From NCBI GenBank assembly GCA_046291875.1, contig JBKBSF010000011.1:62001-126000 (forward strand): a stretch of 64,000 bases of DNA, in the 5' to 3' direction. A program made the position numbers and the translations under genes. The first letter of the stretch is position 1; the number at the start of each line of letters is the position of its first letter. Origin of the DNA: SKVR01 sp046291875. Its GTDB lineage: Bacteria; Bacteroidota; Bacteroidia; Bacteroidales; UBA7960. Shown piece by piece: positions 7,619-14,804 of the stretch. Under the pieces are notes generated by a model that was given only the letters and a program-made list of their open reading frames with translations, had not been told where the DNA came from and searched no databases.

Positions 7619-8194
7619 CTATTGCATTTGCAGCAGCACCGATGCCACACGTTGTCCCAGTTTTTCTGCTTTTGTCAAAAAGGCGGGGTGAAGGCTTTCT
7701 CCTGGTGTAAAGGGAGGTTCTCCGCTGATGGCAGAGGCACCGAAGGCGGCACCCCAGTCGTCGCCGCCCATCACAATCATCCCAAAGATCAGCATCGATT
7801 TGAGGATGTTGAGCATGGTAACTTCTTCACCGGCCGAAATTCCTCCTGCCGTTACAAAAGCAGCGCCCAGTTTGCCTTTCAGGGGAGCTCCTTCAAAAGG
7901 CCATGAACTGATAAACTCCTGCACCGCTGGTGCCACATTGGCATTGTATACCGGCGAGCCTACTATGATGGCGCCAGCATTGAGCAGGTCCTGGGGGGTG
8001 GTTTCTCCCACCGGTTTTACGATTACCTCCACGCCCTGGATGCTTTGGGCACCACGGGCTACAGCTTCGGCCATTTGTTTGGTATTGCCAGTTTTGCTGT
8101 AGTAGGTAATAAGTACTGTGGGTTGTGCCAGAACGGTTGCAGCCTGCAACGTGAGGCAAATAAAGGCAGTCAGCCAAAAGATGTTTCGTTTCAT
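7619..8194 (-). CDS. exported flavodoxin-family NAD(P)H:FMN oxidoreductase
   Basis: 191 residues from the ATG at 8194 (an in-frame ATG at 8203 would add three). A flavodoxin-like fold with the FMN phosphate loop YYSKTGNTKQMAEA, then VGSPVYNANVAP and FVTAGGISAGEE, resembling WrbA and multimeric flavodoxins. The N-terminus MKRNIFWLTAFICLTLQAATVLAQ looks like a cleavable signal peptide, so the protein may act in the periplasm or at the envelope. That is odd for a family that is normally cytosolic. It sits alone, upstream of the trp promoter on the same strand. Substrate unknown. Confidence 0.82.
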   Translation of the reverse strand: MKRNIFWLTAFICLTLQAATVLAQPTVLITYYSKTGNTKQMAEAVARGAQSIQGVEVIVKPVGETTPQDLLNAGAIIVGSPVYNANVAPAVQEFISSWPFEGAPLKGKLGAAFVTAGGISAGEEVTMLNILKSMLIFGMIVMGGDDWGAAFGASAISGEPPFTPGESLHPAFLTKAEKLGQRVASVLLQMQ

Positions 8195-8299
8195 GATAGT
8201 CATTTAAGGTTGTTGGTAGCAGTTGATATCTAAAGATGCTTTTTAAGGTTGGATTTTTTTTCGAATATATCACTTTTATGGATTGTATCACCGGGAATA

Positions 8300-8443
8300 A
8301 TCATGTCACCCCTTCGGGGTTTTGGGATTATTTTGGGATGCTTATTTTATAATCTTGTCACCGGCTACAATCATTTCACTCGCTACAATCATGTCACCCC
8401 TTCGGGGTTTTGGGTTGTGGTTGATTTGCTCCAACCCCGAAGG
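8300..8443. repeat. CCCCTTCGGGG repeat cluster upstream of the lipoprotein gene
   Basis: Two copies of the unit ATCATGTCACCCCTTCGGGG followed by TTTTGGG lie at 8300-8326 and 8388-8414. Between them are degenerate half-units (AATCTTGTCACCGG, AATCATTTCACTCG). After the second copy, CCTTCGGGGTT (8399-8409) faces its inverse AACCCCGAAGG (8433-8443), giving an 11-bp stem. The CCCC-TTCG-GGG core is itself a UUCG-loop hairpin. A further copy in the same orientation lies beyond the gene at 9980. No gene is visible in 8204-8614. Confidence 0.75.
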
Positions 8444-8541
8444 ACTGATATTATTGTGGAAGAATCATCCTGAAAAAAAACAACAGAAATCACTGTGTTC
8501 AGTTAGGTGAAACACGCAGCCTTCAATTCAATATGTGTTGG

Positions 8542-8549
8542 TATATTTG
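8542..8549 (+). promoter_or_regulatory. -7 box of the SprB-repeat lipoprotein gene
   Basis: TATATTTG is an exact match to TAnnTTTG and lies 65 nt before the ATG at 8615. No TTTG is seen 18-20 nt upstream. It suggests that the AT-rich gene is read by the host housekeeping sigma factor. Confidence 0.55.
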
Positions 8550-8614
8550 TTTCGCTTCTGCCAGGAAGCATTTGAAGGGAAAAATTTGAATGGAAATCTT
8601 TAAAAATCGAAATT

Positions 8615-9937
8615 ATGAAAAAACTTGTATTTCTTTTAGCGATTGTTTCAACAATGTTTATGGTATCCTGTGAAAAGGATGATATTGTTCCTGATAATAC
8701 ATCTAATCCGACTGATACAACTACCAATGTTGTTGATTTAGTATGTGAAGTAACACACACAGATGTTACATCTTTTGGTGGTGATGATGGTACAATAACT
8801 GTTACAGTTAAAAGTGGTAATCCCCCTTATGAATTTATTCTTGATGGTGTAACTAAGGACACTAGTTCTAATACTATTTTTACTTTTACAAACTTGACTG
8901 CAGGTGATTATGATGTCAGTGTTAAAGATAGTGAAGATAAAACTTTTGATGAAACAGTTACAGTTAATGAAGCAGATGAAACTTTTGCTGATTTGGTTAT
9001 TAGTGTTGAAGTAACACATAATGAATTTGATAATAATAGTGGTGTTATTGAAGTTACTGTAACTGGTGGCAGAGAACCCTATAGTTTCTTTCTTAATGGT
9101 GTAGAATGGAATGATAATGTATTTACTAACTTAGGTGGTGGAAAATACACTGTAACAGTTAAAGATGCTAATAGTGATGAAGTGTCAGAAGTTGTTGATG
9201 TGATGTTTGGTTTTGATATTGATGTAAATGTTGTTCATTCTAATACACATACTGATGATGGTGGTGTAGTTACAATTCTCCCTAATGTTACCAACGCAGG
9301 TAATTCACCCTATACATTTTCAATAGATGGTATAGATTGGGTTAATAATAATGTTTTTGATAACATAAGTGTACCTGTTGATGGAATGGTTGAACTTACA
9401 GTATATGCAAAGGATAAGTTTGAAACAGTTAGGGGAAAAGTTGTAGTTGTTGAAAATAATTATGACGGATACAGGGTAGGTGATGAATATAATAAAGATG
9501 GTTATGTTGGTGTAGTGTTTGAAGTACTTGGTAATGATGTTAGAATTGCTGATACACAAAACTTTGGAGTGGATATGGATTTCGGGAGTTATTTAAGTGC
9601 ATACTTTCATCAAATTAATACTGGTGGACTTAATTGGGAAACTATGGATATCGAAACACTTACAACTTACTTGAATGTAGCAAAAGATTATGTTGATAGT
9701 GGTAATATTTTCAACGTAGAAGTATCGGGGACATCATCTTCAACAAGGAGAAGATATTGGTCAAATATTTCACCACCTTGGTCGAATAATCAAAAACTTG
9801 TACGTTCTATACAAATTAATAATGATGGTTATTATGTTGATAATAATAATGATAATACTAATAATTCTGAAAGTAATTTTGTATCAACCAACATGAGGGG
9901 TAGATATGTAACAACTCGGCCAAATAATAAAAACTAA
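8615..9937 (+). CDS. AT-rich SprB-repeat lipoprotein
   Basis: 440 residues. The N-terminus MKKLVFLLAIVSTMFMVSC ends in a lipobox with Cys19, so it is a lipoprotein. Residues about 45-120, 125-195 and 200-280 are three tandem SprB-type repeats, each with the pattern G-T/V-I-x-V-T-V...PPY/EPY/SPY...x-DG. The last 150 residues are unlike them and end in a run of Asn and Asp. Codon use is strikingly AT-rich (GAT, AAT, ATT, GTT dominate) compared with the neighbouring trp and aro genes, and the gene is bracketed by direct CCCCTTCGGGG repeats. Both facts point to recent acquisition. Its role is probably at the cell surface but is not known. Confidence 0.82.
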   Translation: MKKLVFLLAIVSTMFMVSCEKDDIVPDNTSNPTDTTTNVVDLVCEVTHTDVTSFGGDDGTITVTVKSGNPPYEFILDGVTKDTSSNTIFTFTNLTAGDYDVSVKDSEDKTFDETVTVNEADETFADLVISVEVTHNEFDNNSGVIEVTVTGGREPYSFFLNGVEWNDNVFTNLGGGKYTVTVKDANSDEVSEVVDVMFGFDIDVNVVHSNTHTDDGGVVTILPNVTNAGNSPYTFSIDGIDWVNNNVFDNISVPVDGMVELTVYAKDKFETVRGKVVVVENNYDGYRVGDEYNKDGYVGVVFEVLGNDVRIADTQNFGVDMDFGSYLSAYFHQINTGGLNWETMDIETLTTYLNVAKDYVDSGNIFNVEVSGTSSSTRRRYWSNISPPWSNNQKLVRSIQINNDGYYVDNNNDNTNNSESNFVSTNMRGRYVTTRPNNKN

Positions 9938-9943
9938 AAAAAA

Positions 9944-9969
9944 GGGGGTTAACAACCCCCTTTTTTTTT
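9944..9969 (+). terminator. intrinsic terminator of the lipoprotein gene
   Basis: GGGGGTT-AAC-AACCCCC followed by nine T, starting 6 nt after the stop codon. The run of A before the stem makes it partly bidirectional. Confidence 0.93.
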
Positions 9970-9979
9970 GCTCTAAAAA

Positions 9980-10030
9980 AATCATTTCACCCCTTCGGGG
10001 TTTTATTGGATTGTGGTTGATTTTGCACCA
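9980..10030 (+). repeat. CCCCTTCGGGG repeat, downstream copy
   Basis: AATCATTTCACCCCTTCGGGG followed by TTTTATTGGATTGTGGTTGATTTTGC. It matches the copy at 8387-8435 in the same orientation, including the downstream TTGTGGTTGATTT-GC-CCA part, over about 48 nt with small indels. The pair brackets the AT-rich lipoprotein gene. Confidence 0.75.
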
Positions 10031-10101
10031 ATGTTTTTACTCAACGACATTGGAATTCAATTTACTAGACTATTGCTTGTTGAAAATAATTAAAAAAAAC
10101 T

Positions 10102-10131
10102 TTTGTTTAAAAAAATTAATGCGTAACATTG
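10102..10131 (+). promoter_or_regulatory. promoter of the aromatic amino acid operon
   Basis: TTTG (10102-10105), an 18-nt spacer and TAACATTG (10124-10131) fit the Bacteroidota sigma consensus TTTG-N19-TAnnTTTG with one mismatch in the -7 box. The expected transcript start near 10138 leaves about 14 nt before the first leader peptide. No second promoter is obvious between the two leaders, so both attenuators are probably on one transcript. Confidence 0.65.
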
Positions 10132-10151
10132 CAGCGCATAAAACGCAAGAC

Positions 10152-10223
10152 ATGACCAATTTCTCTGTATATACCTATTTCTTTTATTTTTATTACACCG
10201 GCAAAATCGGGGTCAGGGTATAG
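10152..10223 (+). CDS. aromatic operon leader peptide 1 (Phe/Tyr-rich)
   Basis: 23 codons, MTNFSVYTYFFYFYYTGK and then IGVRV. Residues 7-15 are YTYFFYFYY: five Tyr and three Phe in nine codons, an obvious sensor for charged tRNA-Phe and tRNA-Tyr. The tail codons GGG GTC (10209-10214) can pair with GGCCCC (10259-10264), the 5' arm of the next terminator; TCAGGG (10213-10218) can pair alternatively with CCCTGA (10262-10267). A ribosome at the stop codon would mask these bases and allow termination. A ribosome stalled at Phe/Tyr would leave them free for antitermination. Upstream in-frame ATGs exist, but this start fits the promoter. Confidence 0.88.
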   Translation: MTNFSVYTYFFYFYYTGKIGVRV

Positions 10224-10258
10224 TTTGCAAAGAAATTTAAAGCATAACATACATGATG

Positions 10259-10286
10259 GGCCCCTGAAGAAGGGGCCTTTTTTTTT
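10259..10286 (+). terminator. aromatic attenuator 1
   Basis: GGCCCC-TGAAGAA-GGGGCC, six G:C pairs, followed by nine T. It begins 35 nt after the stop of leader peptide 1 and ends 24 nt before leader peptide 2. No complete gene precedes it on this transcript, which supports a role as a premature terminator. Confidence 0.9.
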
Positions 10287-10310
10287 ACTTGTTTTTTAAA
10301 ATTACAATCA

Positions 10311-10397
10311 ATGATACAGTCAGTTTTCTTTTTCGGATATTTTTATTTTTACTACTATCCCCTTGATACGAGGCCGGAAAAGGACTGTCTTTTGTGA
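10311..10397 (+). CDS. aromatic operon leader peptide 2 (Phe/Tyr-rich)
   Basis: 28 codons, beginning MIQSVFFFGYFYFYYYPLD. Residues 6-16 are FFFGYFYFYYY: five Phe and five Tyr in eleven codons. Codons 20-22 contain GAGGCC (10370-10375), an exact complement of GGCCTC (10420-10425) in the 5' arm of the following terminator, so an antiterminator is possible. A small hairpin CCTT/GAGG (10361-10364 with 10370-10373) could hide that strand when the ribosome has moved on. The SV-aromatic core resembles leader 1, and the two attenuators probably arose by duplication. Confidence 0.88.
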   Translation: MIQSVFFFGYFYFYYYPLDTRPEKDCLL

Positions 10398-10419
10398 TGA
10401 CAAAGAAGTGAAACCGTGG

Positions 10420-10447
10420 GGCCTCTGTAAACAGGGGCCTTTTTTTT
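10420..10447 (+). terminator. aromatic attenuator 2
   Basis: GGCCTCTG-TAAA-CAGGGGCC, eight pairs including one G.T, followed by eight T, ending 38 nt before the ATG of the aminotransferase gene. It shares the GGCCYCTG / GGGGCC pattern with attenuator 1. The structural gene's frame is open through it, which explains why a longer N-terminus could be mis-called. Confidence 0.92.
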
Positions 10448-10485
10448 ATGCTTTTCTGAACCCAAAACCAATCATAGCAGAAACA

Positions 10486-11670
10486 ATGCAACAAGTTCAA
10501 AATCTAAATCAATCTTCCCCCATGCAGGAGTACTTCCTGGTAAGTGCCCAGCGCAGGAAACAGCAACTCATCAAGCAGGGGAGGCCGGTTGCCGATCTGT
10601 CCATCGGGAACCCCGATTTGCCTCCTCCTCCCATTGTACAGGAAACCCTTTGCCGGTTTCTTTCGCTACCGCATACCCACGGTTATCAGCCCAACGCAGG
10701 GCAGCATAACTTCCGAAATGCCATCAGTGCGTGGTATTCCCGCTTTTTCAATGCCGGTATCGATAGCCTTACCCAGGTGCTGCCACTGCAAGGCTCCCGC
10801 CAGGGTATTCTGCAACTCTCGCAGACACTGCTGGGACCCGGCGATGAGGTACTGGTGCCCGACCCCGGCTATCCTTCCTATGCATTCGGGGCTGCCATGA
10901 TGGGTGCCACAGCACGCAAATACACACTCTCTGCTCATAATCATTTCCTTCCGCAATGGGAAGAGCTGGAAGCGATGGACCTGTCGCGTGTAAAGCTTAT
11001 GTGGGTAAACTACCCGCACATGCCCACCGGTGCCAGGGCAACAGAGGACTTCTTTGTGGAACTTGTGGCTTTTGCCCGCCGCCATAATATCCTGGTGGTA
11101 AACGACCATGCCTATGCCTTTATCCGCAACAATACCCCCCTTAGTATCCTTTCGGTGGAAGGAGCAGACCAGGTAGCCCTGGAACTCAACTCCCTGAGCA
11201 AGAATTACAACCTGGCTGGCTGGCGTTTAGGGTTTCTGGCGGGTAATGGCGGGGTGATAAGTCAGTTATCGCAGCTCAAATCGCATCTCGACTCGGGTAT
11301 CGCCCTCCCTCTGCAGCAAGCTGCTGCAGAAGCCCTGGGCCTGGGATACAACTGGTTTGCTCCCTGCAACAATGAGTACAATGCCCGCTGGTACAAAGCG
11401 ATGCAGCTGGTGCATGCACTGGGCTGCGAACCCGCCGGTGCACCCTCAGGAATGTTCGTTTGGGCACGTATGCCTGAGCAGGGCCTTACCTCTGTGGCGT
11501 TTGTTACCCGTTTGCTGGAAGAGGCTGGAGTGCTGCTCGCCCCGGGTTCCTTGTTTGGCAGCCAGGGTGAACATCATATCCGTATTTCCCTGTGCGCCTC
11601 CTTCGAAACTTTCGACCAGGCACTTTCACAACTCAGCAATCAAAAAATAAATCACACCCTACAAAACTAA
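10486..11670 (+). CDS. class I/II aminotransferase of the aromatic operon
   Basis: 394 residues from ATG 10486. A fold-type I PLP aminotransferase: the PLP lysine is in LNSLSKNYNLAGWRLGF, NDHAYAFI holds the Asp that pairs with the pyridine nitrogen (NDxxY), and DPGYPSYAFG is the aromatic-stacking region. In this operon it most likely transaminates phenylpyruvate, 4-hydroxyphenylpyruvate or prephenate, making Phe and Tyr. An aspartate or LL-diaminopimelate-type specificity cannot be excluded by eye. It is first after the tandem attenuator and ends 4 bp before tyrA. Confidence 0.88.
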   Translation: MQQVQNLNQSSPMQEYFLVSAQRRKQQLIKQGRPVADLSIGNPDLPPPPIVQETLCRFLSLPHTHGYQPNAGQHNFRNAISAWYSRFFNAGIDSLTQVLPLQGSRQGILQLSQTLLGPGDEVLVPDPGYPSYAFGAAMMGATARKYTLSAHNHFLPQWEELEAMDLSRVKLMWVNYPHMPTGARATEDFFVELVAFARRHNILVVNDHAYAFIRNNTPLSILSVEGADQVALELNSLSKNYNLAGWRLGFLAGNGGVISQLSQLKSHLDSGIALPLQQAAAEALGLGYNWFAPCNNEYNARWYKAMQLVHALGCEPAGAPSGMFVWARMPEQGLTSVAFVTRLLEEAGVLLAPGSLFGSQGEHHIRISLCASFETFDQALSQLSNQKINHTLQN

Positions 11671-11674
11671 AAAC

Positions 11675-12574
11675 ATGCAAGTAACAATTATTGGAACCGG
11701 ACTGATGGGCTGCTCACTGGGTCTTGCGCTGAAAAAGGCAGGCCATTTTGTCTGCGGAGCAGATACCAACGATCAGCATCTGCTGGAAGCCATGCAAAAG
11801 GGTGCCCTTGACAGTGCCGAACCCTTGGAAACCGCCATATCAGACAGCGATCTGGTAGTGCTGTGCGTACCAGTAGATATTATAGCGGCCCTTTTGCCCA
11901 ATATCCTTGACCAGATCCCCGCAGATACCATCGTAATGGATATGGGTAGTACCAAACTTGATATCTGCACACGTGTAAGCTCACATGCCCGTCGTCAGGA
12001 CTTTGTAGCTGTACACCCCATGGCAGGAGTAGAGCATTCTGGCCCCGGAGCTGCCCATGTCGATCTTTTTCTGGGTGCCAGGGTTATCATCTGCGATGCC
12101 CAGCAATCTTCCTCTGCTGCTCTGAACAAAGTGCTGGGTGTGCTGCAGGAACTGAAAATGAAGGTGATTTTTATGGATTCCGATGAGCACGACAGGCAAC
12201 TTGCCCTGGTATCGCACTTGCCCCAGTTTATTGCCTACGCCCTGGCATCTCTGGATGATTTCGACAAAGATGCAAACAAGAGTTGGACCGAGCTGGGTGG
12301 GGGCGGTCTTCAGTCGTCCATAAGGCTGGGGAAAAGTGATGCTGATATGTGGATGCCTATCTTCCAGCAAAACAAGGATTATTTGCTGCAATATGTTGAC
12401 AACTACATCAATCAGTTGTCTTTATTGAAAAATATGCTTGAAAAAGAACAATTTCAACTGTTGAAGCAGTGTATCAGCAAAGCCAATCAAAATTACGAAC
12501 GACTCAATTACCGCAACAATAAACCCCGTCCGCTTATCCCCAACCAGGGAGCTCCCAAGGTGTTTTATTCTTGA
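11675..12574 (+). CDS. tyrA: prephenate dehydrogenase
   Basis: 299 residues. TyrA oxidatively decarboxylates prephenate to 4-hydroxyphenylpyruvate, the Tyr branch. The NAD site GTGLMG is at residues 7-12. VVLCVPVD, the VAVHPMAGVEHSGPGAA loop and the SHLPQFIAYALA helix with its conserved His are family features. There is no chorismate mutase domain; that activity is fused to the next gene product instead. It lies second in the operon, with a 57-bp gap before the DAHP synthase gene. Confidence 0.94.
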   Translation: MQVTIIGTGLMGCSLGLALKKAGHFVCGADTNDQHLLEAMQKGALDSAEPLETAISDSDLVVLCVPVDIIAALLPNILDQIPADTIVMDMGSTKLDICTRVSSHARRQDFVAVHPMAGVEHSGPGAAHVDLFLGARVIICDAQQSSSAALNKVLGVLQELKMKVIFMDSDEHDRQLALVSHLPQFIAYALASLDDFDKDANKSWTELGGGGLQSSIRLGKSDADMWMPIFQQNKDYLLQYVDNYINQLSLLKNMLEKEQFQLLKQCISKANQNYERLNYRNNKPRPLIPNQGAPKVFYS

Positions 12575-12631
12575 GTAAACTGAATTGTAATCCACTGATC
12601 AAAAAGAAAAACAAACCATAAAAGAGATAAA

Positions 12632-13759
12632 ATGCAAACTTCACAAAACTCCCAACGAAAACCTCTGGCCGGCAAATCGGCCCCCGGTAAAAAACCCATG
12701 ATCATTGCAGGCCCCTGCAGTGCCGAAACTCCCGAACAGTTGATGGAAACTGCCCGCCATCTGGCCCTGGGTGGGCGAGTGGATTATTTCAGGGCTGGCA
12801 TATGGAAGCCTCGTACTTCTCCTGGTTCCTTCCAGGGTATTGGTGCTCCCGGGCTTTCGTGGCTGCAGGAAGTGCGAAGCGAAACAGGTATGAAGGTATG
12901 TACCGAAGTCGGCTCTGTGCACCATGTGGAAGAAGTCCTGAAGGCAGGTATCGATATGCTTTGGATTGGTGCACGCACCGTCAGCAACCCTTTTGTAATA
13001 CAGGAAATTGCTGATTCCTTGCGCGGGGTCGATGTTCCGGTGTTGGTAAAAAACCCGCTCAGCCCCGATATCGACCTTTGGGAAGGAGCCATCAAGCGAT
13101 TGCTACAGTCGGGAGTGAAGGAAGTGGGAGCCATACACCGGGGCTTTTTCTGGTGGGGTAAGTCGCAGATGCGCAATCAGCCCTTCTGGCATATACCCCA
13201 GGAGCTAAAGACGCGCATGCCCGATTTGCAGATCGTTTGCGATCCCAGCCATATTGCCGGTAAACGAAGTCTTATTTCTTTGCTGGCTCAAAGAGCCCTG
13301 GAACAAGAATTTGCAGGGTTAATGATAGAGGTGCATCCCGATCCTGACAAGGCATGGAGCGATGCTGCACAGCAACTTACCCCCGATTCATTCCATAATC
13401 TGCTCAACGATCTGCTGGGTACTCCCCATGAGGTCAGTTCAGCCGAAATGCTCGAAGAACTTAGATCGGAGATAGACAATATGGACGAAATGCTAATATG
13501 GGCCCTGGCAACCCGGATGACACTCTCTGCCAAAATTGCTCATGTGAAAAAACACTCCCAAATGGAACCCATGCAAATGCAACGTTGGGAACAGGTGATG
13601 AACCGTGTAAAGGATATGGCCGGAAAATCAGGCCTTAAGCCAGGATTTATTGAGAAACTCTACAATTCCATCCACAAAGAATCTCTCAAGCTTCAGCATA
13701 CTTTGATCGATACCCATGGGAATAATACCAAAAAAGAGCATACCTTTGTTTGTATGTGA
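12632..13759 (+). CDS. bifunctional DAHP synthase / chorismate mutase
   Basis: 375 residues in two domains. Residues about 20-265 are a type I-beta DAHP synthase (MIIAGPCSAETPEQ, YFRAGIWKPRTSPGSFQG, IHRGFFWWGKS, CDPSHIAGKR), which condenses PEP and erythrose 4-phosphate. Residues about 275-355 are an AroQ-class chorismate mutase helix bundle (EELRSEIDNMDEMLIWALATR). In this family the C-terminal mutase gives feedback control by prephenate or chorismate to the synthase. This order (synthase first) is common in Bacteroidota. The gene carries the first and the branch-point reactions, so it is the obvious target of the upstream attenuators. Confidence 0.95.
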   Translation: MQTSQNSQRKPLAGKSAPGKKPMIIAGPCSAETPEQLMETARHLALGGRVDYFRAGIWKPRTSPGSFQGIGAPGLSWLQEVRSETGMKVCTEVGSVHHVEEVLKAGIDMLWIGARTVSNPFVIQEIADSLRGVDVPVLVKNPLSPDIDLWEGAIKRLLQSGVKEVGAIHRGFFWWGKSQMRNQPFWHIPQELKTRMPDLQIVCDPSHIAGKRSLISLLAQRALEQEFAGLMIEVHPDPDKAWSDAAQQLTPDSFHNLLNDLLGTPHEVSSAEMLEELRSEIDNMDEMLIWALATRMTLSAKIAHVKKHSQMEPMQMQRWEQVMNRVKDMAGKSGLKPGFIEKLYNSIHKESLKLQHTLIDTHGNNTKKEHTFVCM

Positions 13760-13771
13760 TCAACCGCTGAT

Positions 13772-14800
13772 ATGGAAAAAATTGTGATTGATGGAGCCAC
13801 CGGTTTTTCCCAAATCCTTGTGGGAGAGCGCCTGGCCAATGTAATGCAGTATCTGCCTCAAAACCGTGTTTTTGTTATTACCGATTCCAATCTGGCATCG
13901 CTTTATCAGGAAGAATTTCCTGACTATCCCGTTTTTATTGTTGATCCCGGAGAAGCCTCCAAAGACTTTGACGTGATGATAAGGATCTGGCACTGGTTGC
14001 TCGGGCAGGGTGCTGATCGCACCAGCTTCATCCTGGCAATCGGAGGGGGTGTAGTGTGTGATCTTGCCGGATTTGTTGCCTCAACTTTTATGAGGGGTAT
14101 CGGGTTTGGTTTTGTTGCCACATCGCTGCTAGCCCAGGTCGATGCCAGCGTGGGAGGTAAGAATGGGGTCAACCTTGGAGGGTATAAGAATATCATCGGT
14201 ACTTTCACACAACCTTCGTTCGTAATCTGCGATACCCAAATGCTCCGAACCTTACCCGGGGAGGAATATTGCAATGGTATGGCTGAGGTAATTAAACATG
14301 CACTGATAAAGGATGCTGATAAACTCGATTTTTTAAAGGAAAACAGGACCGCTCTTTTGAACAGAGACAGCGCTGCCATAAATGAGATCGTTAGCCGATC
14401 AGTAAAAATCAAGGCTGCTGTTGTGCAGGCCGATGAGCGTGAAACAGGACAACGGCGATTGCTTAACTTTGGCCATACATGGGGGCATGCCATTGAGAAG
14501 GTCTGCAAAATACCTCACGGGCAAGCTGTAAGCCTGGGTATGATCTTCGCCTGTGAACTTTCGGTGCACATGGGATACCTCGCTCCGGCGTTTGTAAGCG
14601 AAATAGCAGAACTTCTGGATCAATATGGCTTGCCTGTGCAACGCGATCTCGACAAGAAAATGGTTTTTGAAGCATTGCTTAAGGATAAAAAGAAAGAAAA
14701 TCGCAGCATACACTATGTTTTGTTGAAAAAGCCCGGCGAGGCATTTGTGGAGGAGTTGAGTGTAAAGTACCTGGAGAAGTTTGTTTTTGAAAGCAATTGA
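13772..14800 (+). CDS. aroB: 3-dehydroquinate synthase
   Basis: 342 residues. AroB converts DAHP to 3-dehydroquinate using NAD and a divalent metal. The NAD-binding block GGGVVCDLAGFVASTFMRG is near residues 91-109, VDASVGGKNGVNLGGYKN follows, and the metal ligands lie in NFGHTWGHAIEK with Glu and His residues. It starts 12 bp after the DAHP synthase gene and is followed 4 bp later by aroA, so all are probably co-transcribed. Confidence 0.96.
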   Translation: MEKIVIDGATGFSQILVGERLANVMQYLPQNRVFVITDSNLASLYQEEFPDYPVFIVDPGEASKDFDVMIRIWHWLLGQGADRTSFILAIGGGVVCDLAGFVASTFMRGIGFGFVATSLLAQVDASVGGKNGVNLGGYKNIIGTFTQPSFVICDTQMLRTLPGEEYCNGMAEVIKHALIKDADKLDFLKENRTALLNRDSAAINEIVSRSVKIKAAVVQADERETGQRRLLNFGHTWGHAIEKVCKIPHGQAVSLGMIFACELSVHMGYLAPAFVSEIAELLDQYGLPVQRDLDKKMVFEALLKDKKKENRSIHYVLLKKPGEAFVEELSVKYLEKFVFESN

Positions 14801-14804
14801 ATAC

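Noticed and set aside
10011..10151. Longer 70-codon version of aromatic leader peptide 1
   Set aside because: Its first part overlaps the promoter and the repeat at 9980-10030; the short start at 10152 fits the promoter spacing.
10363..10485. N-terminal extension of the aminotransferase
   Set aside because: The extension runs through attenuator 2 and its T tract in a different frame from leader 2; ATG 10486 gives the family N-terminus.
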